Positions 1-12,607 of a stretch of DNA of 64,000 nucleotides are shown here, piece by piece. Below the pieces are notes generated by a model. That model worked only from the letters and a program-made list of their open reading frames with translations. It was not told the DNA's origin and made no database searches. Within the stretch, counting starts at the first letter, position 1. Each line of letters begins with the position of its first letter. Source of the DNA: Neurospora tetraspora (Eukaryota; Ascomycota; Sordariomycetes; Sordariales; Sordariaceae); contig NW_026944388.1 of NCBI RefSeq assembly GCF_033439725.1, positions 2,790,001 to 2,854,000 of the forward strand, given 5' to 3'. Made by a program: the position numbers and the translations under genes.

Positions 1-1005
1 GATATTCGCCGTCCATCTTGACGCCGTTACGTGAAAGACCTCGGCGATGAACCGATGTAAATCTGGATTGACGATGATCCCAAAACTACCTACCAAAAAT
101 CGAAAACATCGCTCACTGACAGCTTTGTAGAGACCGTGTTACAGCTTTGTATCCGTCCACAGTTATGTTGCTCGATCCCCGTCGCACCGTCTTCCGCCAC
201 CTACCTTTCACATGCGTACTCCATTGCATCTCTTTCATCCCTTCTTCCATCCGCCCATTCATTGCCCGTCCAACTGAGCACAAAAGAAACACCAACACAG
301 CACACACGTCTCGGCCCGTCCCGTCGGTGTACCGTATCCATTGTCCGATGGACTATGCTCTCAATTCTGTCAACCTATAGGCTCAGGAAACTTCCGTCCC
401 CTTTGGCGTGACGTTTGAGAAACGATAAGCTTTCCATAAACTCCTTAGCTCTCCGCGGCGCGGCCCGAAGGTGAGCTCGCTTTACCTGTTGTAGCTAAGC
501 TACCCTTACCTCCTAGCTATTATCTCTGCGGCAAATACGTAGTCCTTGCTTTCACAAAACACATCAGGCACATATAAGCGGTCATGCATGCAGACAACAA
601 TTGTTCGTTCATAACCCATGTTTCCATCTGTCATTTTTCCATGACTAACAGGCATGACATAAAAATCGAGAGAAAAAGTGGAAAAGTAAATGACAAGAAA
701 ATGCAGGGTCTTTGAGAGTTTTCCTATAAAACCTCAGAAGACCCCTTCCCCTTTTGGTCATGGATAGCCATCCAACCAGAGAAACAAGAAGTTAAAAAAA
801 AATCTAGTCTTTCGCCTTTATTGAAACAAGGCAGACTCATAAGCCGTGATGATGACAGACCTAATTCCCCATGCCCATCCGGATATATAACAAAAACAAA
901 CCAAAGCCAAACATGAAACGCTCCGTCATGACCACCAGCGGTTTTGATTGTACAACAAACAACACACATACACAGTCAGTCCCTGCCTAGAAGACTGCTC
1001 AAACC
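1..1005. other. Non-coding 3' flank of pp-1
   Basis: No gene is supported here. The part nearest 1006 probably holds the 3' UTR of the minus-strand pp-1 gene. Short open frames between 113 and 411 have no recognisable content and overlap each other on both strands. The first 60 bases could be the edge of another gene, but too little is present to say. Confidence 0.6.
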
Positions 1006-3415
<2,410 letters not shown>

Positions 3416-6400
3416 TCCAAGCTCAAAAACCTCCTTGATAACAAAATGTCGCGACGAGTGTCGTCGTAAATATAGTAGCGCAAGCGAGGAGTGATATAGT
3501 GCAGTGGGTAGCGTCAACGCGACACAAGGAGAGCTGGAGGGCGGCGAAGCAAGACTATCGCCAAATGAAGCGATCGTCGTGGGGTGCGAAAGGGGCAATG
3601 GGAGGCGCTGCCTCTGTATATCTATGTATGTTTCTTTGGGAGAAGAAGCGACCCGTAAGAAATCGCTTTTTTCGTGTGTATGCGTTGTCGTGTCTTTGTC
3701 TTTGGCGTTTTCGTGATCCGAGACCAGCCCGCGATACAGTGGAAGGATGCAAAATATGCGATTCAACCCAAGCGCCTCAAGCGAATGATATCAAGGTGCG
3801 AGACCTTTCGACTGTCGGCCTCGAGGGCGGTGTGTGTAGAAGAAGGCGAGAAAGTAACCAGAACCAGCCAGGGTGCTGACGGGAAAGGCGTTTCCGACCG
3901 TCTTGTACAATGAATCGTCCACGCGGGAGAGTGCGCAGGTTTTGGTTGTCGTCGACAATGCACGCCGGGAGCAGCCGCGACGGGGTTATTGTTCAAGTAA
4001 GCCGTTGGGCGACGTCGTGGTCGGCCGGTGGAGGAGGATGTATATGCGGGATGCGAGGTGGGAAAGTCGGGTGCGTGCCGGGCCTAAATGCCGGAGACCT
4101 GACCGTCGTGTATAACGGAACAAGAAACAATTGGTGGTGGTTAAAGTGAATTAAGCCTAACAATTTCCTTCTTCTTTTTTCCTTGCAGCGGTGGTGCGAA
4201 CGAAACGAAACCAATCGACAGGATTCTCCCAAGGATGGCCGGGTGATTAAACAGCGAGATGTTGAGCTTCCTCCGTGCGGTGGTGATGGTGGCGGAAGGA
4301 GGAAAGAGGCAAAGTCTTGTCGCTTAGATCCAGGGTTGTGTGGGGAGCAGCGACGGGACGGCGGAGAGCGGAGAGGGATGCTGGAGATTGGGTCGGTGCG
4401 GTATGTGCGGCCCCTGGTTGGAACTTGGGAGGATGTCGACTTGTGAATCGATGCTTCGTGGGTGGAAAGGAGAGAGCGTCTTGGGGAAAGTGCGTGCGCG
4501 CAGCGAGTACAGCTAGCCAGCTCCAAGACAGGTCTACTCGGTAGTGCCTGGTGATGCAGGGAAAAGGGCCGTGCGAAGTTAGGAAGGTCCTCCTGTAACA
4601 GAAACAGAAAAGGGAAAAAGAGGGTTGGAGAAGAAGAAGTCTTGAAAAGGAAAAGAGAGGAAATGTTAAGTGGTCGACGAGAAAGAGGAGCAAGAGGGAG
4701 CGAAGAGGGGGGGAGGATGGGCGAACAACGGGGTTTAATGATTTTCTCTCGCTTGGGGCCCAAAGTCTCCAACCAGAGTGGGAAGGCCAGACCAGGGTGT
4801 GCTATCTAAGTGGATGGATATGGCTGCTATTGCTGTGGCTCGCTGTGCTATGCTTTCCTCACCAAAGGGTTATAGCCTATCGAAGCTGCCCATGCTATGA
4901 GCCCGGGTTGCAGCACTAACAGCAACAGGCGACATGTTGGGGCATGCGGCAATAAATACAAATCACAGACACCCGACGATAGACGTGCTGAATCTCGGAC
5001 CTCTAAGAGGTATTCATCTTGTCTCACTGCGTAGAAAGAGTAGGCTCGCTGTTAGTGAGAGGCATTGTGGACGGACGGATGGGTCAAGTTCTATCCTGGC
5101 ATGTACGGCAAAGACAGGAAGGAATGGCCCGTCGAGGCGTGGGAACAAGGGCCCAACCTGTCAACGCCCACAGCTACAGCGAGATGGTGCATTCAGGCAA
5201 GGTACCATACCAGAATGGAATCCAACATCCAGTAGTCTATGGTCCAAGCGCGGAACAACTCATTCCTGTTCAACATAGCGAGGGTCTATCGCGCGCGATA
5301 AGAAGGGGGACCTAGCGGAGGGGTAGAAGTCAAAGAGTTTCCAGGTTTGTACGGCTCTGAAGTGGAGGGCGACCGATGGCAACTTTCAGTCCAGATCCAT
5401 TGTCAGTTCGTCACCTTGGAGGAGGAGCGGGACCGCGACAAGGTCCGTGGGTTATTCTGGTGGAGTGGTGGCAGCTGCGGGAGGGAGTGGCAATAGAGAC
5501 CTGCTCTGGTCTTCCGGTGTACATCTATCAAAGCAGCGCTGCATTAACCGCGGTGGATACCAGACCACAAAAAGCGACTCTTGCTGATAGGCTGGTCCCT
5601 GACTGTACGCTCGCCGGGATGCAAGCTGGGGTGAGCATGTCTCTGAACCGGACCGTTGTTTTCTTTCTGCCTTTCTTTTTCTTTCCCGCTTCTGCTTGCT
5701 GTGTGAATCGCAATGGCAAGTTGCTATCACTGCTATTTTTTTCTTTCCATTGCTGGCATCATGGAAGCTTCGATGGCCTTTGTTCCGAATGCTGGACATC
5801 TCATCCCGTTCTTTAACCATGCCGGCTGTTTGTTGTCCTACGTGAGTCTCTGAGTTGAACCTCGACCCAAAAAGCTGTGGGCAACATCCTCCAGCTTCGG
5901 CATCCAACGGCGTGCGCTCGAGTGGAGCAAACACTGGCGTAGTATACCATGACATATAGTACGAAGGCTTGAAGATATCGCGGCCTGACAACAACAGCAA
6001 CCATCGGAACGAAGACGGGATAACGGTGTTAATGCTGTTGCGTTGTTGCTGTTGGTTATATGGCAAGGACCGGTCAACGATAGTTTAGATGACGAGAGCC
6101 TCAACCGCTGCATGGCGCACAAGATTGTGTTTGGTTTCTCCATCTGGTTTGCTACCTCTACAGTACCTCAGTCTATGATAATTGCTTCTGGTGGCGATTC
6201 TGTAGAGGGAAATCGAAGCTAGTGAGGATATCGTGATTACATTCTGAACAGAGATGTTCATCTTCTAGAACGCTTGCTGATGTCCACGCCTTTCCGGAAA
6301 TGTTCCATTATCATTCCGTTTGCAAGGCTAGTTCAAGTTTGCCCACTAGCGATCCACGGTCAAAAAAAGCGAAGAAATTGAAGATGTGTTGTGGTTACAA

Positions 6401-8946
6401 GTGTTCATCTTATCCCGCATTTTCTCAATGCTCTTTACAAAGAACAGCTATATAGACACCTTCCTAGTGATGGACTTGTCACAGCTTATTTACGCGTTTG
6501 TCTACGGAGTTATGGAGTTGTGATCCAGTCTTTCGACTGAAGAGCCGATTGAAAGGACGGCATACGAACGGTATGACCCCAGGATATCTTCAGGGGAAGT
6601 TCTCTCTTCCATGTTCGTGAACCACCATAATTTCCGCGTTCTCGGAAATGAGTTGAAGGTACGGCAGGCATCTTATAGGGCACCCTCCGAAGTCCGAACT
6701 ATATGTGCCAAGTACCAAGGATCTTACAATAACACAGTACGTATGGGCATTGTTGTTTTGTTTGTTAACATGGAGAGCAGGGTGTCTTCTTTCGGGCTCC
6801 AAATTGCTGTAGAAAAACATTCGGGCTGTCCGAACGAACGCAAGGCAGACTCGATAACCAGAGTAATCCGGACCATTGCAGTCATTTGATACTTTCAACG
6901 ACGGGCAGTCTTAATGCGTTTTCCGTGGGGTGGAGGTTATTTGGACAGTGCCAAGTGTGCTAACCGCCAGCAAAAGCACGAGCCATCTCAATGGCCGCCC
7001 ACCTAAGCGTGGGGCTCGACGTTAGGATCTGGATCATGATCTTTGGCCCGGGGGCAGCTTCCACTTCCTTTCTGGAGTCGACTGGAGCGAAATCTCGGTT
7101 CGGCTCTTTCTCATGGCTATCCATCGGCAGAAAGGTGGAAATTCGCGGCGTGAACATCAACGTACGAGATGATCACCTGCGAGTCGTGCGCTTCTCCATC
7201 TCTTTCGATCTTTGCAGAGACAAATAGTAGGACGGTACCTATCGAATCCCAAAGGGTTGTAGGAAGGTTGATGGACGGGCAGGAACGTGGTGTCTGCTAT
7301 GCATGCAAAGTGCGTCTAAAAGCACCTGCTAGAAATTCCCAGTGGGAACGTGCATAGCATTTGTCACTACCTGGCATCTGCATCGAGACAGGTCCAAAAC
7401 CAACGACATTTCTGTCGCGGGGAAAAGTCAAGTTTACTCGACGGGAACTCTTTTGGCACCAACTGAAAGTTGTCCGTTGTATGCAACCAGCCCGACCCTC
7501 GGAAGTAACCACAGGCTCCCGACGACTCGCACGTTGCGTGTCCGCGGCTGATTTATTTGGCAACACGGTCAAACAGTCGACACAACGACTCGGTTCCTGG
7601 TTTGGAGGCGAATTCGGTGGCCTCGTTCAATCTGGAAGCACCCAAGCGGCAATGTGCTCGAGCGGCGCGGGCACTTGGACGTCGCACAGAACAGAGGTAA
7701 TCATGATATTGGATTCGGTTCTCTGTTCTCCCTCTGTGTCCTCCTCGGTTTGTCTAAGACCTACCTCCGTGTTCATTGAATGTCTCTATGATCATGCATT
7801 TCCAGTTGTTGCATTGGATTCGGCATGGGACGATATCATTCAAAACCTCTTCTCAGCTTGTTACTCTCTGCTAACACGGCACACCTCAGCCTGGTTCTCA
7901 TACCGTGACGAGGCCTACGGTACTACTGAGATCATCTCACACAAGCCAAGGCGAAAGAAAAGAAAAGCCCATGCGCTTCTAGGCTTCTAGGCACTTCAAC
8001 GGCCTGACTGGATCTCGTCATTTCTCGGAGCTCTCTTCTGTTGTGGTGGATGCTCAGATCCAAGGTTCGCTCGAGCCAATCAAAGTGTTGCCGCGAAGAG
8101 TACTATGTATTCGGCCATTGCAGAGGGGCCGTGCTGAACCGTGCGAGCCGTGTCCCCAGCCACGATTCCAATCCCACCCAGTCAAAAGTCTGAAACATGC
8201 TTCAGAAATAGCTCTGGGGGAGAAGGGCAAGCAGGGGTCTGACTTTTTGTCGGCGCCAAGTTCCAACTCCCACAGCACAGCGTCCAGCAAGCGTCCCATG
8301 CGCCCATGCGCCCACTGAGAAGTCGACGAGCCCACCTCGACCGCAACGGCCAGTCAGCAGACTGCACAAGAGATGCGATCTGGGTGATATTTGGGGCGGC
8401 CCTTTTGCTCCCCCATTGGGTATGTTTTCCACAACCACAAGAGCTTCGGATCGCCAGGAATGACTGGCGTCGTTGCGCAGCTGGCAGACCCCACTCGCAG
8501 ATGGGAAAGTGCTGGAGGTTTTCCGATTCCCTTTGATCAGTCCACACCCTCTTCCTCGTCTGGATTGCAAGCCACTTAACCGACGATGCCGGGTCAAGCA
8601 AGAACGCAGGCCAGGCACCCAGCTGAAAACCTCCTCGCCCACCCCCAGAACCACTCAACGGCCAGGTACAAACCAGATGAGCCTTCACTTCTGTCCAGAC
8701 ACTGCTCTTCGTTACCCTATGGTCGATTTTTGCGAATGCGTTGGGACACCCACCTGGGCCGCTTCCCTTCGCTGTGAGAATGGCTTCCTATCCGACACAA
8801 TGGCCTAGGAACAAAGCTCTGCCTGGCTGGGCCTGAGCTTCTCGGGATCTGACTACGGGCCGGCTGCCGATTGCCACGGACAGGACGGGACCGCTAGCCC
8901 GGCCTACTGTAGGGAGAAGTGGGGGATGTGGATGTGCCCTTGCTTT
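3416..8946. other. Gene-poor region upstream of pp-1
   Basis: About 5.5 kb with no supportable gene. The part next to 3415 should hold the pp-1 promoter and leader. It is rich in CT/GA tracts, which leave long but low-complexity minus-strand open frames between 3993 and 4772. Base composition looks like normal host DNA, not RIP-mutated. The longest frames (7361-7990 plus, 8182-8688 minus) do not begin with ATG and show no domain. The stretch may carry regulatory DNA or non-coding transcripts, which sequence alone cannot show. Confidence 0.55.
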
Positions 8947-8949
8947 TTA
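8947..8949. repeat. Target-site duplication TTA, left copy
   Basis: TTA lies directly before the left terminal inverted repeat and is repeated at 12605-12607 after the right one. A 3-bp TTA/TAA duplication is the hallmark of PIF/Harbinger insertion. Three bases alone could match by chance; the weight comes from the position next to both repeats. Confidence 0.7.
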
Positions 8950-8986
8950 GAGCGTGTTCGGCAGCTCCTGAATCGAAAGCTCGGAA
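8950..8986 (+). repeat. Left terminal inverted repeat of the Harbinger element
   Basis: It begins GAGCGTGTTCGG, then has GCTCCTGAATCGA and CTCGGAA at the same spacing as in the reverse complement of 12568-12604. The five mismatches fall in two small clusters (positions 13-14 and 28-30). This repeat is not RIP-mutated. Confidence 0.88.
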
Positions 8987-9789
8987 AGGCCTTGGCGGTA
9001 GGCCTGGTAGGAGAACCGCACTAACCCTTCTAAACCCGATTTTACTACTAAAATCCGGCATTTTAAAGTCTACCTAAATTGACTTCAAGACCTATTTTTA
9101 ACAAGTTATTCGAAATAAATAAAATAAAAAGTCTATTAAATATACTAATTTTTATAGTAACTGTTACCGTTATAAAATATATAAATATAAATTGAGTCTT
9201 TTAGTATCTATATATTAGAATTCATTAACTGCCTTCTTATTAAACTACTCGCTATATAAAATATTACATTAAATAGTTCAATTAATAACTACAGCTAAAT
9301 CCTAATTATAGGCTTCCCAACTGCCATTTACTTAATTTAGTTAAATCCTATAAAACTAGCCCAATTAGAACTAACTTAACTAATATATTAAAATGAAGGT
9401 ATAGTAATAAATTAATACCTAAGAAATATCCCTATTTAAAACCTTTAAAATTACCATAAAGGAGGGTATAAGAAGGCAGGGCGGATATAAAAAGTAAGTA
9501 TATAACTTCATTATTATAAAATTGAAGACGAAATATAACGTTTTAATCGATACGACCTAAGTACGTAATAAAGTCAATTACTTTAAGCGAAAGTAACGCA
9601 CTTAGTAAGTATTATTCGCTAATACTTTTAATTAAAGTATCAATAAATAAGGTTATTAAATTATACTTAATAGTATTTGGGATAATATAATTAAGGTTAA
9701 TTAATTATACTGTTTATACTTTAGGACTTTAGGAGGGTAATTAACCATAGGGAATATAGAAATATAAGGAGGTCAATTAATTTAGAAAT

Positions 9790-10310
9790 AAACTACTACC
9801 TTATAAAGAATTTATAAAAGCGGCGTTCGCTAAAGATTAAGGAGTTATTAAAAGGTATATTTAGACTCTTAATTCTTTATTATTTATTAAAGAGATTAGA
9901 GAGATTCTAATTCTTAAAACCTTTGACGATTTTTCTAATTCTAATAACGGGGAATTGCCGATACCGGTTTACGTTCGTAATAGTAAAAAGAAAGTTACTA
10001 ATAATATTAATCTGAAGAAAAAGAAGAAAAAGACGAGTAATAAAATGATTATTAATAATTTAAAGTATTTTACTAATATAGAGGCTGAGGGTAAAAGGGA
10101 ATTACGTAAAGTAATTTATAAAGCAGCGTATAAATTTATTAGAATGAGGAGGGAGGAGGAGAGGGAGTATAAATAGATAGTTCGCGTAATTGAAATCTTT
10201 AATATTGATTGGAAAAATAAGATCGATAGTAAAGTCGTTAAAGAAGCCTTCCGTAAATAGGAGGAGTTCGAAGTTCGCGGTTATCGATTTATTATAATAT
10301 CCTTAGAGTC
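9790..10310 (+). pseudogene. Decayed second reading frame of the Harbinger element
   Basis: In one plus-strand frame the translation stays protein-like for about 170 codons apart from a few TAG/TAA codons of the kind RIP makes from CAG/CAA. The longest uninterrupted part is 9955-10176. It is Lys/Glu/Arg-rich, with a run KKKKKK, an acidic stretch before PIPVYVRN, and helical charged segments such as KRELRKVIYKAAYKFIRMRR. I do not recognise the family. PIF/Harbinger elements usually encode a second, Myb/SANT-like DNA-binding protein beside the transposase, and this frame, opposite in strand to the transposase, is the obvious candidate. No SANT signature is clear after the mutation, so that assignment is inference. 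Confidence 0.45.
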
Positions 10311-11279
10311 ATAGGAGGTTTACTTTGGCATATTAAAAAGGAGGGTTGTTCGTATAAATAAATTGCCCCTTCTTTCAAATCTAAAATTATTATCAAATTT
10401 ATAAACGCACTATAATACCTTATATTTGAAAGTATATTATAATAGTTTATATTATACGTAGGGCTCCTATAGACGGAAGGGAGCAGTAAATAGGTTGACC
10501 CAAAATTTTTCATATTTTGTTTTTTTCAAAGTTTTTCTTCTTAATACTATTAAATTTTATAAAAAAATTGTATATATATAAAAAAGATAGCGTTTTGATT
10601 ATTAAATTGAACTAAATCAATATATTTAGTTTATATTGATTTTGAGGTAGATTTGTAGAAAATACAAATATCGAATATAATATTATGATTTTAATTAGTA
10701 GGGAGGGTAGGAAATTAAGACAACGCTAATATTATTTAATATATAAATAATGTTAGAAATTTTGAAATTTAAGAATTAGATCCGAATTTTTAAAAAAAAG
10801 ACAAGTTTAATATACGAATTTAGAAGGCTATACTCTAATTTGAATTTATAGTTTAATAAATATAATTTTACTAGATTTAATTGATTTGAAGGGTAATTTG
10901 GGCGGCTAGCGCTAAATTAAATTTTTTATTCCCCTCCCTTCCTATTTAGTAAATTTAATTTTCTCTCCTTTATATATACCTTTTTATAATTCCACTCTTT
11001 TTGCTAACTTAGCGTAATAATCCCTCTATATTTTTTTTACAAGACGGTTATAATATTAATTCGATATACTATTAGCGCCGCCTACTTTCTCCTTTTTTAT
11101 AAATTTTTCGTCCGCATTTCTCTCCACTCTTAATAAAGTATCAAGGTTTATATACTTTTTAAAATAAATCTCCTCTTTTAAATTATTAAAATTTATATAT
11201 TAATACTTTTATAGGAAATTGAGCAACCTTACCATTACATAAATAATCTTTACTTATATTTTGATAGTAAAATTAAATT

Positions 11280-11730
11280 AATATTAATAAATACGAAAGG
11301 TTCTTTTTAATTAACCGATTACCCTTTCTATAATAATCTAAGCTTAATTATAACGAAGGTTATATAATTTTTCGGAGGTAATTAGCCGTAATCTAACTTT
11401 AACTATCTCTTATAAATAATACTATACGCTACAATATAGTACAAATAGACGTAAAGTATTAATATAGCTGCTATCGGCTAAATAATACTACCTTTATAGT
11501 ATATTAAAGCCTTAAGTAAAAGTATTATTTAATACCTTTATATCGTTAGCCGACCCCTTTTAATTAGGGAGTACATATATAATTTTATTATCGAAATTAT
11601 ATATTATTAATACGTTAGTTGTAAAGGTTCCTTTATAATTACGCTATAATTATTAATTTTTATTACGTATCCATACCGGGAAGTACGAACTATCGAAAGC
11701 TCTTAGAACGTAGCGAAAATATAGAAAGAA
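11280..11730 (-). pseudogene. Decayed Harbinger transposase (DDE catalytic part)
   Basis: Reading the minus strand in a single frame gives a degraded but recognisable DDE nuclease. FFLYFRYVLRAFDSSYF resembles the family's FxGALDGTHI-like block, with the first Asp codon at 11694-11692. It is followed by YKGTFTTNVL, then VLPN with KGSANDIKVL after one stop codon, then YYLADSSY with the second Asp at 11475-11473. Next come EKLYNLRYN and IIIERVIG-LKRTF, with the Glu codon at 11328-11326. Spacings are 73 codons (D-D) and 49 codons (D-E), all in the same frame. I count about eleven in-frame TAA/TAG codons between first Asp and Glu. The N-terminal helix-turn-helix part should lie between about 11730 and 12240 but is too degraded to read. 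The protein would have cut and rejoined the element ends; it cannot be made now. Confidence 0.82.
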
Positions 11731-12567
11731 TTTAAAGTTACCCTCAATCTTCTTAGGGGTTTTAATTTTAAGGAGTTGGACCTTATAGGCGGCGAGGATA
11801 GTATATACTTAGAATACCTAATAAAAGTCTTTAGTAATAAATTAGTATAGTAATTTCCTTTTTAGTACTAATATTAATTAATTAGTATATAGTAATAGTA
11901 TTATAATTAAGTAGGTATACCGCTATACAGAAGGTTAACTCCCATATTATATCAAAGAAGAATATTAATACCTTCTCGTATATAAATATACGTAATAAGA
12001 GCTCGAGATTAGTATAGTACTCTAGCTACGTTATTAGCATATTAAAAATAGACAGCTAGAATCGTACTAGTTTACGTAATCTTTTTTAATACCTATCGAA
12101 TAAATCTTTGGTAGCGAGGAGGCTATGCATACTATACAAATTACGTAAGATCTTTGGTCTTCATAGTATAATACTAGCAATTAGGATTATTACTATTAAT
12201 TTAAATAGTTAATTACGCTTCCTCCTTCTTACTATATAGCAGTAGAGGGATTGTAGCATTTGCGTTACTTACTAGCGCTCCTCTATAGCAGTATTAGTAT
12301 TAATTGTCAATATTAGTGTTGACTATCGATATTGGTGTTATTGAGGTTCTTGTTGTTACGTGTGTTAAAAAGTGGAAATTTCTAGCTTTTTAGAAGGCCT
12401 TTTGGGTTCTGAACCGTTTAGAAAGAATATGTAGATTTTATTGGGTAGTCTACTCTGATGTGGGCTAGAAATTTCAGGAGGAGTTCAGGAACTGGTTTTG
12501 CGGGGCTCCCTACCCAAATTAGTTTAGGAAACGACTGAACAGTTTTCTGAACCCCGGCTCTGAAATC

Positions 12568-12604
12568 TTCCGAGTCCTCGATTCAGGAGCGACCGAACAC
12601 GCTC
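12568..12604 (-). repeat. Right terminal inverted repeat of the Harbinger element
   Basis: Reverse-complemented, it reads GAGCGTGTTCGG, TC, GCTCCTGAATCGA, GGA, CTCGGAA, matching 8950-8986 at 32 of 37 positions. Composition is normal, unlike the core of the element. Confidence 0.88.
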
Positions 12605-12607
12605 TTA
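12605..12607. repeat. Target-site duplication TTA, right copy
   Basis: Matches TTA at 8947-8949 on the other side of the element. Confidence 0.7.

Larger units (their letters stand above)
8950..12604. mobile_element. PIF/Harbinger-type DNA transposon, RIP-mutated and dead
   Basis: The 3655-bp element is bounded by 37-bp terminal inverted repeats (8950-8986 and 12568-12604; 32 of 37 positions match when one is reverse-complemented). Both ends begin GAGCGTGTTCGG, resembling the G-rich TGTTYGG start of PIF/Harbinger ends. It is flanked by TTA duplications. Inside, a minus-strand frame keeps the DDE triad and neighbouring motifs of fungal Harbinger transposases. The core from about 9120 to 12340 is extremely AT-rich, with TA in place of CA/TG nearly everywhere, as RIP leaves it. 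The outer 110-260 bp at each end keep normal composition. Many in-frame TAA/TAG codons make it inactive. Orientation follows the transposase (minus). It sits alone in a gene-poor stretch and interrupts no recognised gene. Confidence 0.88.

Noticed and set aside
3993-4772. 259-codon Pro/Ser-rich minus-strand frame upstream of pp-1
   Set aside because: It follows CT-rich tracts of the kind found in fungal leaders, is low-complexity throughout and is matched by other open frames on the same and the opposite strand.
7361-7990. 209-codon plus-strand open frame
   Set aside because: It opens with TTG rather than ATG, shows no domain, membrane or signal features, and lies in a gene-poor stretch where frames of this length occur by chance in GC-balanced DNA.
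8182-8688. 168-codon minus-strand open frame
   Set aside because: It opens with GTG, overlaps other frames on both strands and has no recognisable content.
9120-12340. AT-rich block as a centromere piece or an LTR-type or viral fossil
   Set aside because: It is bounded by inverted, not direct, repeats with a 3-bp duplication, and holds a Harbinger-type DDE frame; no reverse transcriptase, capsid or long terminal repeat is seen.
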